NCBI GenBank assembly: GCA_963924555.1
Contig: OZ004586.1
Location: forward strand, 5,724,501-5,788,500
Reading direction: 5' to 3'
Length of the DNA: 64,000 bases
Source of the DNA: Crambe crambe
Taxonomy: Eukaryota; Porifera; Demospongiae; Poecilosclerida; Crambeidae
Shown: positions 48,501 to 60,638 of the stretch, one piece after another
How positions within the stretch are numbered: position 1 is the stretch's first letter
How the letters are laid out: every line of letters begins with the position of its first letter
Made by a program: the position numbers and the translations under genes
Notes under the pieces: generated by a model
Told to the model about the DNA's origin: nothing
Databases searched by the model: none
Seen by the model: only the letters and a program-made list of their open reading frames with translations

Positions 48501-51500
48501 TCAAGCCAAAAGAGCTAGCTAGTAAACTACTTTGTTTCTTATAAAGGTCTTAAGCTACTGGTTACTGGAAGATTTTATACATTCACTTGTTGGAGAAACT
48601 TATCAGAGTCAGCTTGGTAAAAATGTTCTAAGTGACTCCACCAAGCAACCACATATGGGCTTTGTGCAGGATTTGATTAGCTGTGTAGAATTTTACCTTG
48701 AAAAATGTTGGAATTTAGTACTGTGGTAGGTGAAGCTAGAAATAATAAATATAAATGAGTGAGTGTGCGAGTGTGTGAGAAGTGAGTATGTATGTAATAG
48801 CGTTACTGAACTACATGTTTGCATTATAATATCACCCATCCACAGTCATGATGAGGTAAATAACAGTATACCTTGAATAGTGCCAGGACTTGGTTTTGAA
48901 GCAGGTGCTTCTAGAATACAAAACATTTATTGATAAACACACTGCACTAAACTAGGGCATGCTTGTGTGGTATAATAAAGTTGGCAAGCAAAGAATTTTT
49001 TCACACACTCGTGTTTAGGCTCTGAGTCTTTATTTTGAGAAATAAGCCTAGAGCCTCTACAACTACTACTATAGCAATGTGCAGCATTTGACAGTGAGCA
49101 ATTAAGAGACAAGAGTCATGTAAGTGGTGGTTCCAACCAGGAAGCTCCATACATAGTAACCTGTAAATGCTTACCACAAGCACTTAGATAAGCCTAGCCC
49201 CGCTATGACAAAAGGCTGCAGTGGCAAAATTTAAGGCCACTATTAATAAAATACTCGTTTCTTGCCCCTATTGGCTTGAATATCAGTGTGGGAGGGAGGT
49301 TAACATTATTACACTTTCATCATTGAAAGCTTTCTTCAGCGCATCTGTAACGGGAACACAGTCAAAAAATCTGGCTTGTAGAGTGGTCCTCGTTCCCAGG
49401 CCAGTAAATAGTTCACAAAAACTTCTCTCACTTTGAATTTCAATGATAGTCCAGGGAACTAAAGGTTTCCCCAAACCTACAACTACCTCTAGCTCTCTAG
49501 CTAACAAAAGAATTCAGGCAGCCCATCTGAGGAGGGGGGCGCAGGGGAAGCTTCCCCTCCAAACAGCTCAACTTCCCCCCAAAAGTGACCCAGCTTCCCC
49601 CCACCCCCCCCCCCCAAGATATTGTAAAAAGAAGTTCAAAAAATACTTCTAAGTAGTATATCTTTAGGATCCAAGCAAAATTTCTAAGTATTATAGGATG
49701 TATAAGCATTTTCGGCTTAATGCTCTATGCAGGAGGGGACACATTTCCCTCCTTCCCCCTCGCCGCATGTTCCATGAGCTTCCCCCACAAGATGAAATTC
49801 CTAGATGGACACCTGATGTTGCTATAATTTCCAATGATGTCATTACTGAGCATGTGCAGTAATGATAATATATTTGGACGTGGTATCATGAAATCGATGC
49901 GGGTGGGTGACAGGAAACAAGTTATTTTGTAATGGTGGCCTAAAGGGAGTTTCAGTTTTGCATGCTGAAAAAAAAAATCCTGACCATGCCCACTTTTATC
50001 TTAACCACACCCTTATTGGATTGGTAAGCTTCTTCTAGCTACCTGTACAGTTAAGACTTACAATATTCCTAGCTATCTATATCATGCTTTGATGTCTCAG
50101 GAACAAGTCTTAGTTAAACTGAGTTGTAGCTAGCTACCATTTCTGGGCTGGCCAGCTATCGCGCGTGGTAGCACGGAGCAAAGGGGGTTTCAATGGAAAC
50201 CACAGAAATCACTCTAAATCTGCCACTGGGCTGTAGAAACTATCTAGCTTAATTACAAGTGGAGCATGCGCATTATGCACACTAATTTGGGACACATACG
50301 TATGTACCGTATGTATGCCTGGGGCATTTTGGAGTGTAGACCTAGATATATATATATTTTTTATAATTTCAATGAGTCATGACCTGAGAGTCAGCTAGCT
50401 CACTACGTTCGCTTGCTGAATCACTATAATCACCGAAAGATAGAACTATCTCCAAAAATAGTTAGCTAGGATAACTTATTGACGAGCACCCCTTATTCAT
50501 GAGATTTTGACAGGTATGTCACATTATACACATGTGCATGTGTTCTTTTGACCTTTGACCCCACAAATAAAACGTGCCCACAACACTTAACAACAAACAG
50601 CTGGAGTTTATTGCTTTCTACAGCATTTTGTCAGAGGTGCTAGGTGTAGGCTCTTGGCTTTCTAAGTGCTTGTGGTAAGCATTATACAGCCTCCAGTGTA
50701 TGCAGCTGCCACCACCACTTCATCCTGACAGCAATATCTTAGTCTTACAAATGACTTTCACCAGCTCACCATGTTACATGAACATATTGATTAAATAATT
50801 GTCATGCTCCCACACTCTGATAGACTTTATGACATTGCTAAAGGTCAAGAACTTACGCCCAATTTGTAAAACTAAAATAGCCATGGCTGTGCCTGCTTGG
50901 TTGGTAGTAGAGAGCTGATACTGTCCAGCATCAGTCCTATTCACTCTTCTGAAGATAATTGACTCTGTTGTTATTATGATCCTATCAGACACAGATCTTC
51001 CATCAGTTCTTACTAAGACACTTTGATTGGTTGGGTTAGCTTGAATACTGTAATTGATGGTAGCACTGCTATTTTCTGCCAGGATTATGTTTGGACTCCT
51101 GTTAAATACATAGTCATCAATATCTGTATGAAGAGATTATCAAGTAAACTTGTAAGCAGATTGATTTAAGCTACGATTCAGATGACACACAGTATAGTAG
51201 ATTAATAAAGGCTCATGTTCAAGCTGGCCTAGTCCCAATTTTCTAACTTGATCAGGTTTATAATACTCAGTTGAATAACTTTGTGGAGAGATCAACATGG
51301 ACATAGCTATTGCTTGGGCTACCATGTTATTCATTGCAGAGTTCTATATCATCATCCAGATAACTGTGCTACATTAGTTCTCAGAGTGAAAGCTTAGCTA
51401 CGTTGCTTAATTTTGGACTATGGATTACTTAGCTACTCCCTATGATACTTACAATAAACTGTGAGAACTTTTTCTAAAGATTGGAAACCAGAATTTTCAC

Positions 51501-53314
51501 ACCTAAAACGCCTTCCATTATCATGTTTGTCTATGTTAATGAAGAAAGATTTGTGCGTAGCATTGATTGTGAGGAAAGTTAACATAACAGCAGTTCCATT
51601 CTCATGTATTAATAGGCTAGTAGCAGACCCAGTGGAAGAGGAACAGAAAATTTGGAGAGTTTCTCCTTCAATCACTTGAAATGAACTGAAAATACCTATA
51701 ACTGTTGGAAAAAATTAATAGCAGTAGAGCAGCAGCATTATTATTGCTTGTGTATTATGAGCATGTGAAGTACATAACCAGCTAATCATCCTCTCCCTTG
51801 CAGGCATGGTTATAGCCATAATAACTAGGGGAGGAAGGAAGGCATTTATGTACCCCATAGCTAGCTATAGATGATGTGGTATGAAAATCTATTACTCATT
51901 ATCCATAGCCACTGAAAACCATACTGTATTAGTGAGCCAGCTCTAGATTCCATACTATGCTTCATCCTTTTCAAATAATTTTGCTGAGTGATGACCACAA
52001 CCAAGCCTAACTTGTTATACTGGTTGATCCCTGAAAGACATTTTTTTCTCACGGAATGGAAGATTAATAACACAGAAGCATTGCTATTGTCTTTAAAGAG
52101 TTTCTCCTTTAATTATGCTTTTATAGCAGGGTCGTCGTAAACAAAGAATGACCAGCTAAAGGTAAAGAGCTTACATTCAATTTGTAAAACTAATATGGCC
52201 ATGGCTGTGCCTGCTTGGTTGGTAGTAGAGAGCTGATATTGTCCAGCATCAGTCCTATTCACTCTTCTGAAGATAATTGAGTTTGCTGTTATTGTGATCC
52301 TATCAGAAACAGATCTTCCATCAGTTCTTACTAAGACACTTTGATTGGTTGGATTAGCTTGAATACTGTAATTGATGGTAGCACTATTATTTTCTTCCAG
52401 GGTTACATTTGGATTCCTATTAAATACATAGTCATCAATATCTGCATGAAGAGAGAGAAATTACATTATAACAAGGCAAGCAGGAAATTATTAGTGTAAG
52501 TGTGAGGACTACAATAGCCACTTGCAGCATGTGATGTATCATGCGTGATAATATAAATGCATCATGGGTGAGGGTCTGGCAATGTATATCAGACTACTGG
52601 ACAATAATAATTATGAGTATGTAATGACAGCATAATATTATTGTATGTGGAGTAAGGATGTAGAAGTTACAAACAAATTTTGTCTTTCTGGAGAAACAAA
52701 GCTTTATCCAACCCATAAATTATTTTTTAAACACTACCTTTATCCAAGATATCACACACACTCACAGCTAATGTGAGAAGTGCTAGCCCTCAGCGCACAC
52801 ATAAGGCTAATTGATCTAATTACAATCCTCTGCTTGCAATCGCCAAGGAGAATGTAAGGGATCAGGATGTGGTCACATCGTAGTACTAAACATTAGTTTT
52901 AATTTGAAGGTTGAGATGAATGGATGATGTAGACTAATTATGAAGGGAGAAGTAATACCATGAAAGAATAATTAATTAGAGGCTATATCATCTACTACTC
53001 TAGGATTATGATTCATGAACTATAGGCTTCAAAATGCATGGCCACACACTGTTCCCTATACTTACAATAAACAGTAAGAACTTTCTCTATTGATTGGAAT
53101 CCCAAATTTTCACATGTAAAACGCCTTCCATTATCATGTTTGTCTACGTTAATGAAGAAAGTTTTGTGTGTAGCATTGATTGTGTGGAAAGGTAATATAA
53201 CAGCAGTTCCATTCTCACGTATTGATAGGCTAGTAGCAGATCCAATAGAAGAGGAACACACAATTTGGAGACTTTGGTCTTCAATCACTTGAAAGGAACC
53301 AAAAATACCTATAC
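45597..53314 (-). CDS. Ig gene C: multi-Ig single-pass membrane receptor
   Basis: Predicted exons on the minus strand, in order: 53314..53066 (Ig1), 52441..52175 (Ig2), 51701..51453 (Ig1), 51123..50857 (Ig2), 48910..48872, 48380..48330 and 47606..47568 (short Thr/Ser/Pro-rich stalk), 47294..47061 (Ig1), 46806..46540 (Ig2), 46196..46047 (TM), 45889..45597 (tail with stop). Every junction is GT/AG and phase 1, and the frame stays open. Ig1 modules keep a Cys pair (as in RITC...RRLRC). Ig2 modules carry D-A-G-x-Y-Q-L but lack an obvious Cys pair. The TM helix is VFAYYVGAIVVFILIL. The tail has about 100 residues, ends in an acidic helix, and has no kinase or known signalling motif that I can see. 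A signal-peptide exon was not found, and whether all modules belong to one transcript needs RNA. Likely a surface adhesion or recognition receptor. Confidence 0.6.
47607..50856 (-). other. Long intronic region of Ig gene C
   Basis: Apart from the stalk exons (48330-48380 and 48872-48910) this is non-coding. It contains a reverse-oriented match to the RTK2/RTK3 upstream sequence (about 49020-49200), a C-rich run near 49590-49615, and repeat-like ORFs with no domain. No further gene is supported. Confidence 0.5.
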
Positions 53315-53484
53315 CTGTTGGAGTAAAGATGGATAACAATCTTGGCCGTTAATTACATACTCCCATAGGGGCTGGTGATTTGGAGTACCCACTGTGATCT
53401 TGGTTATAGCTAATGCAGACATGCAGGTCCAGGTACTATGTTAGCAACTACACTGATATCATAAAAATTAAGTAGATGGTCCAG

Positions 53485-53585
53485 TGACAACCAGAATGAG
53501 TTCATTCATGCGAGTATTGTAAGGTGATTTGCTAGTAACAGTCATGTTCATTGTAAAATTCCCAGCCTCTTGGTTATTATCGACT
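53485..53585 (-). other. Possible Ig/FN3-like exon fragment
   Basis: Between an acceptor-like TTGTAG (about 53590) and a TAA near 53474, the minus strand reads a segment containing QEAGNFTMNMTVTSKSPYN. It looks like the last strands of an Ig or FN3 fold. No donor or upstream partner was found. It may be a relic of an exon displaced by the neighbouring retroelement. Confidence 0.25.
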
Positions 53586-53984
53586 GCCTACAACCCTTTC
53601 GTGTGAATTCCGAATCTCAGGGTCTACGCCACTAGGTCTAACAAGTTTTAGCTCACGCTGTGCTGCTGAGAAATGAAGCGAAGTGAAAAGGAGAACTGTG
53701 TGTAGGTAAACCATTGTTCATCCAGATCACATGCATGCATGATCGCGGACGCTGCGAGAATGCGCATGCGCAATTAAGCATTGAGCAAATGCGAGATTGT
53801 ATCTTTCAGTCAGAACAACAACATCCAACACCCTACAAATTGAGGGGGAAGTCCTCTAGGCAAGTGGAACCGCCAAGTGCCTTGGCTACCAATGGAACCA
53901 CGACCTCTCTGCTGAGCCATCAGTGGAATATAATGTCTCAAAGGCAGGGAAGTCCTTCTTTGTGTAATGGCAGTATGGGCCTCT

Positions 53985-54724
53985 TCCAGGGAGACTTGTC
54001 ACCTTTATCTGGAAGATCAATGGTGCACACATGCATTCTACCCATCCTACTGTATAGTGCAGAGAATTGGTGCCTCTCACAGAACTCAATACAAGTACTA
54101 GACTCCTTCCTCGGAGAACTCAGCAAGAGACTCCTGAAGCTCCCACAATGGTATTCAAACACCCCAGCATGCATAGCAGCTGGACAGAGATCTGCCAGAG
54201 CACTGTGCCTCACAAGAAAATTGAACTTCCTTCAGAAAATCTTGGCAAAAGACACCAATGAGGCTGTGAGTGCCCAGACTTTAGCATCACTCTCAGATGA
54301 CATCAACTCTACCTGCCTAGTTCGGGAATATAGGGACCTGGAGCATTACTTTGGAACAGATTTGACATCAGCTATCCTTCAAGAAGGAACTGATTCCTGT
54401 CACCACCCACACAAAATTAAGGAGGACATAAGTTCAAAGGATCGTGACCTGCTGTTAACCAAGCATGAAGGAAGGGCTGACATGTCCATCGTGGTGGAGA
54501 TGGAGAGTGAAATTGGATGGCCACGATTATGGGACCTCGCGCTAGACAACAGTGCCAGGTGCATTGAAGGGCTGAGGAATCTCTTATGGGTGATTACATT
54601 CCCACCCCATGCCATGCATGCTTGCCCCGTATGTGAGAGAGATGACATCTGCAGAGACTCCCTGCTCAGCCATGTCCTCAACACTCACACCAAGTGCCAC
54701 CTCAGCAGCAAAGAACTCCTCTAA
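53985..54724 (+). mobile_element. 5'-truncated non-LTR retrotransposon (RT C-terminal part)
   Basis: An open frame (ORF 53714-54724) whose part from about 53985 encodes the end of a LINE-type reverse transcriptase ORF. It contains ILPILLYSAENWCLSQ, the post-palm region after the catalytic core, then a helical stretch, and ends in a CPVC...H zinc-knuckle-like motif (CPVCERDD...HVLNTHTKC). The catalytic YxDD is missing, so this is a dead, 5'-truncated insertion. The residues encoded before about 53985 do not look like RT and are probably read-through of flank. Confidence 0.75.
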
Positions 54725-54909
54725 GAGCTTTCATCTGTCACAGATGCTGACTCAGTCTTTTTCAACCAATTTCACTAAACTGTTTCAAACTTGAACCCTG
54801 TATCTCTTATTTTGTTATGCCCACTTGGGTCTTTGCAATGAACTTTGACTTTGATTATAATTTCTACACTCTATAATAACACGTACAAAAAAGTTGCATA
54901 CTGCTATAA

Positions 54910-57900
54910 TTAGCCCATATTATTATTATAAGTAAAGTCATTGGATTTATTCATAAAACTGGAACTTTCAAGTGATGTAGTACTTGCTTGGTGATCTCCA
55001 TTCTCAAGATGGTTTTCAATAAACTTGGTTAGCTTCTCCCGTTTTAGATCCCCATCTTCGATTAGTTTTTCGATATACTTTGTAGAAATCATTTTACTAT
55101 CTCCTATTAAATCCATAGGGTCAGGTGGATCATGCAGCCCTTCAGAAAATAAAGACTTAGCAAGCCTCTTCAAGTCTATGGGGGCTTCAGGAACAAAGTC
55201 ATCAGAAATTGATCTTCTTTTTCTTTGAGGTGACTTGGTTGAATGCTGATCACAATGCTTAGGATTTAAAACTGGTTTATTTTGATTTTGAGGAAATCTT
55301 GAGACAGTAGTCAGTATATAGCCTACAACTTGACCTCCTGGAATAGTGATCATTAGTCCTCCATCCTTTCTTTTGACTTGGAAGTTGTGCTTAAGACCAG
55401 TTGGAAATTTGAAACTGAATGGACCGATGCCTCCAGTTAAAACTTGAGCATATGCATACTTCATTAAGATATTGATGACATTGCTAGACTCGCTGTTGTA
55501 GTCAGAGTAGTTCCATGATCCAAGTCCAGGAAAGAAAAATTTAATGTTATTTGCTAGGATGAAGGCAGAAGTGTAGTGTGGCAGTAGATACTGTCCAGAA
55601 TATGCCACCCGTTTGAAGTAGGTCCTAGGTGTTAATGGTCCAGGAGAGACTACTCCACTACCACGTTTCTACAATTATGAAATTCATACAAATTATCCCA
55701 GGAGACACAAAATATCCGGAATGAGATAAATGAGCCAGTTCAAAATAATTGCCATGCAAATTGCAAGGCTATGACCTGACTGGCCCTACTCCTGGCATAA
55801 AAATGATCAATAGTAATTGGATAGAATCAATCTGTAAGGAATACAGTGATCTAAATTATATTACTTACCATAGTGAAGTGTTCCATATCTTTTAAAATTG
55901 AGAGGTCAAGCCAACGCCTTTCAATATTAACCTTCAGCAATGAAGCTGAAATTTTCAAGGGAACAGAATTCATTAATTTTGTGAAATAATCAAATACTTT
56001 GAAGGATTTCAGTTCATTGTCAACAGCACAAGAATGGATATTCCACAGGTTAGTATTTGTGGCATTTGCTGGTATTTCTATATCAATGCAGCTCGTTAAA
56101 TTACTTCTACCACTTTCACTTTCCTGACAAAATGTACTTGTATTAACTGTTCGAGAATCGAAAGTAAATTTTATTTGCCTAGCTCCAGGACAACTAATAA
56201 CTTCTTCATCAGTACTAGTACTTGCATCAATGGACTCTGCTATCTCTGCTCTACTAGTCTTTGTAATCAGAGCATCGATTGCCTTCAAATTGGAAGATAT
56301 TTTAGAGAGTTTTGACTTAAGCTCTAAAATGCTATCAGATCTTCCTTCTAGTACAGACCTAAGGTATTCTGCTTGTGCAAAATGCTCAGATATTTCCTGA
56401 AGGAGAAGACGGAAAGCAGTATGGCCACCAATTATATTTGCACATACTGTCAGATTGACCCTAGTGAAGCAGTCCACCTCCATTTGAAGCAGTTTATCAA
56501 CTCCATTTTTGATCAAGATTCTTAATTCACTTAAACTTGTTTCAATTTCTCTCAATGTTTTGTTTACATCAGCTGTTGTCTTTGAGCTCAATTCATTCCT
56601 TGTGGCATTCAACAATGCTTGTTGTGCTAGCAGCAGTGACTTCTTATAGCGTAATTGGTCAGCACTTTCGGCAACACTGAAAAGTTAAAATAATCAGTCA
56701 TCTAATAATGTGCACATAGATTACTGTAAGTAGGGATTCTAAAGGGCTGACTGAATTTACTACAGCCGTGCTTCCTTCCTGTGGCTGACATTGCAACTCA
56801 GAGCTATAGTTACCTAGCAACCCTGTCATATGTGATGTTTATGCATATTGAGTAGCATCATTAGCTATTTTCCAACTTTATTTGGATATGTGGATAGCTA
56901 CATTTTCCACAGCACAACAATGACAACAGCAACAACAATAACAATAACAGCAACAACAACAACAACAACAAAAAAAACACAGTACAATAATCAAATAGAA
57001 ATACACCCAGTATATTTAGTCCTACCACTAGTGGACTGGGCAAGCATAATCATTAACTTTTGAGAATAATTTGGTGCATTTGAGGGTTATGATATGTAGG
57101 AGCATTGTGGAATAGAAATCTTGAGCATCACCTACATAATCCTAACTGCTACTTGGTTTCAATTCTTGTACAGGTAACCACAGGGTATATAATACTGAGA
57201 AGTTGGTCAGGGTGATATTAATATATATATCACCCTGTTTTATGACAACAATGGCAGCAATGCCCCCAAAAAGGCTATAAATCATGGCTAGCCTCGCACC
57301 CAGGCCTGCTTTTTATGTGGGGCGGTAGAAAAGTGAAGGGCCTGGTATCAATTGCATGCGCATGGGCTCCAACCCCTGAATTAAAAATACTTTCGGCCAC
57401 GTCTATTGCACAAATCATAACATCACTATAATTTTGAGAGCTGAATCAGCAGCTCTACTAGGTATAGACAGTTCTGTCGCTTTTGCTCTTTCTTCACTAG
57501 ATTCAACTCACCTCACTCTCAGAGAAAGAAGTAATGTGTTTGTGTCACTACCAACTGGTTAGGTGAGAAGAGTCATTGGTATCAAAAGTATCATGTCTTA
57601 CCTTTTGTTTTTGACCATAAGCTTGGCTTGAAAGATAGTGCTGTTCTTGTTGTATCTCAGTTTATTTCAATCAGGTCTGGAGCCAGATCTAACTAGCTAG
57701 CTAAAGCTAAGCTGCGCTGATGGAATGTGCGCATGCTATGATGTTCACCTGCACGTAATTTTATGTATTATTACGTGTTTAATTAAGCGCATGCAGGCCC
57801 TCTTGCTTTTCCACCCTGGAAAAAAAGTGGGCCTGGGTACAAGGCTATATCATGGCCATTCAGGGTGTACGGTTTACATTGCTCTCACCCCCGGGCTCTG

Positions 57901-60535
57901 GAATAACATATACATAAAGCCCTCTTCCCCTTAGCTATAATATGTAAAGCCCTTGAAAAGAAGACATGTATACATAAATACATGGACAGCCACACTGTGA
58001 ATATACAAAAGAGTACTCTCTCTGCTGACATAGAAACCAAGGATCCATTTCCAAGGTATTAACTGGGCATGCTCATATCTCTGTCAATGCTATTTACTTT
58101 GTGGGAGTGCCCAGTCACTGTAGCTATTATGTGCTAGCAATAGATGGCTTCACAGGAGCTGCACCCACCATACTTCAACGTTACCCAGATGAGCTTTTTC
58201 TCGAGCAGAGTTCTGCTCTGCTCTCAAGAGACAGAATGAAATGCTGATCTTTTTGCTGGAATTGTTCATTAAAGTCAGGACTGAAGGCACCTAATGTACA
58301 GTTGGCTTGGAAACTATGACTGTGAACAGCCTTGTCCTCAGGTGCACCACAATTTCCTCAGCACTGCTGTACTATAACTATAATATTTATAAACTAAAGA
58401 TTAAACAATTGAAATTAAAGTGAAATGAAAAAAGAAAAATAACAACAGACCATGGAAACACTCAACATGGCCAACAAAGATCAATTTAGGGAGGCAGCCC
58501 AGGAAAATGCCTGATCAATAATAATTATCATTTCAGATCACAAGTCTTCTCAAAGTTTTGAAAACTTCGATTAGCTAGAGTAATAGTAGTAGCAGGGGGG
58601 AACTTTGCAAATAGCTCCTCTGCCACTGGCATTCACACTAATAACTTGTATGGATCTACAGAAATTAATGGTGGTGTTGGGCACATTTTAGAAATCATAT
58701 AAATCACACAGCACATTTTATTTGTGCAACGAAATATATCACACACTAAATGGCTGGTCATTTTATCAATTCAGATTTTGCCTCAGCACCGGAGTGCGAA
58801 GGCACAGTGCCGAAGGAAACTATGGTATGTACGTCTTATTAGTATCACTGTAAAAATGAAAGTGTGTACTGCACACTAAATTGTCCCAATACACACACTA
58901 AAAACAAAACAGTGTGTGTATTGGGATAATATGGTGTGTAGTAAACACTTTCATTTTTACAGTGTAGCACGTGCAGATGATGTGTATCGAGCATGTGCAT
59001 TATAGCTGCTTTAGCTAGCTATAGAGCTAGCTAGCTAGCCAGCCAACATAAGCTCTACTACAGTACTAAGGACAAACAGACAGACTCAGGCTCAGGCTCA
59101 GGCTCGCAGTCACTATGCACACCGTGAAGAGAGTGCTGATGCTTCTTGGCCATCTTTGCCAACAAAATTAATCAAGCCCATTATGCAGAGAACTAACTAA
59201 AAGACAGCAATGAACAAAAACAACAGAGATTGCAGTGTATGCAAACTTGAAGTGCTAAAGAGAGGGAGCCATGGTGAAGGAGAATCTCAGAACTAAGACA
59301 TTGAAGCTTCCAGAGAATCATGCCTTAATTATAATCAAGTAAAATAAAAAATTAATACATTATTTTTGTGTACACTTCCAAAATGCATTGTCTATACATG
59401 TCGCTATACATGCAATGCTTTATGGTGGCTACAGTGCAATTTTAAAATTTTTAGTGATCTAGAGGTTTGAGGTAATAGCTATATGTATAACAATAATGCT
59501 AGCTATCAAGGTTGACATTCAAAAGTAGGATATGCTTAAGAGCTTGGAGCCTCTTAATTCTGCTTTAAATCACTATATGGTTTCTCTTATAGCAGAGCTA
59601 CGTACCAGGTGCCATTCACTCAACTTTATAGTAGTTAGCCATATATGGCAAACTCACCCAGTCTTTAAATAATGATACCAGTCAGCTGGCTCCAGAGAAA
59701 AAGGATAATTGGTAATATGAGCATCTCGTCCAGAGGGTTGTCCTGTTGATTTAAACAAAGCACGAGTGGCCATTAATTTATCTTCATGGGTATCAACTTC
59801 AAAATATTGCAATTGCTTCTCAACCTCTGATTTATAACCGAAGGTTTGCCATTTTTGGTATGCAGCTTCAGTATCGCTTTCGAACCCTGATAATTTTCTT
59901 TGCCCCCAAACTTCAAATGACTGTTGAGGTAAATATGTACGATTAGTGTCAATAGCAGTATCTTTTAATGCTTTTTGGTGGAGATAGTTTGATCTGTAGT
60001 AATCATAAAGCATAAATCGGGGGAGCTGAGTCTCATTTCTTATAACTCGTTCCTGATTTGGTACCAATTCTTGAAGGTAGTATTTTGCCCGGAGCACTTC
60101 TTCATCACTAAAATTCTGAGGAAGTAACATCATGTGAGTAAGAATATAATCATACACTGATGAAATTGAATCAAAATGATAATCTTTTAAGCTTTCGGAT
60201 CTATTTGTGAAGCTAGAAGATCCAGTAGGATAAACCTTATCGACTAAAGGTAGCCCATTTTCAACTACAAAAGATGGTAGATTAGAATATCTTGATGGTC
60301 TTCCAGGATTGAAATCTGAAAAAGATAAAGGTGTTCCTAGATTCAGAAGCTCCACGTTTGTTAGGGGTTTATCTTCATCGCAAATAGCGTTGTCAGTTAT
60401 GGCTCTGTACAATTTGCGATACAGTTCTTTTACGACAGTTTCCTGACGACATCGATTCAGATCGATAGCTTTAGCAGATAATCCGTGAAAATCTAAAGCG
60501 ACAGTGAATAGTAGAAGATTTCTTACAAAATCCAT
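54910..60535 (-). CDS. Secreted protein of unrecognised family, paralog L
   Basis: Three exons: complement(59658..60535), complement(55869..56676), complement(54910..55668); 2445 nt, 814 aa. I chose the ATG at 60535 over the one at 60568 because it opens directly on a signal peptide (MDFVRNLLLFTVAL). Domain order: an N-terminal region ending SLEPADWYHYL; a long helical, Leu/Glu-rich middle with a predicted coiled coil (about residues 295-420); a beta-rich segment with Cys-containing strands; then SAFILANNIKFFF and GGLMITIPGGQVVGY. A tail of about 120 residues follows that its neighbour lacks, starting with a basic KRKRRS run. No TM helix. Intron phases (2, then 0) and junction positions match the neighbour on the plus strand, so the two arose by duplication. 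Function unknown; predicted extracellular. Confidence 0.8.
56677..59657 (-). other. 3-kb intron of paralog L
   Basis: Holds a CAA/ACA microsatellite (about 56920-56972), a short palindrome (57206-57236), a long hairpin (58846-58964) preceded by a gcctcagcaccgg-type element end, and no supported gene. Confidence 0.6.
58846..58964. repeat. Hairpin-forming inverted repeat
   Basis: The left arm starts cactgtaaaaatgaaagtgt, and its complement ends at 58964. Arms are about 50 bp with a loop of about 15 bases centred on aaaaacaaaa. Probably a foldback MITE. Confidence 0.85.
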
Positions 60536-60638
60536 GATCTTGCTGTGACTGCGCAGTTCGACGCCCACTCAATTTTCGCTGAGTCCGCAAATTGTATTTG
60601 CTGCTTCGGTTGTAGCTAATCGTAGCTATACCTGAGAA
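60536..60638. promoter_or_regulatory. 103-bp bidirectional promoter of the paralog pair
   Basis: Only 103 bp separate the two divergent ATGs (60535 minus, 60639 plus), so both 5' UTRs and core promoters must fit inside or overlap. It is somewhat richer in CpG than its surroundings. No TATA box is evident. Coordinate expression is inferred. Confidence 0.6.

Noticed and set aside
49221..49709. Overlapping ORFs on both strands
   Set aside because: They lie in repeat-like, C-rich intronic DNA, show no domain and have no splice context.
53938..54684. Minus-strand ORFs opposite the retroelement
   Set aside because: They are shadows of the LINE reading frame.
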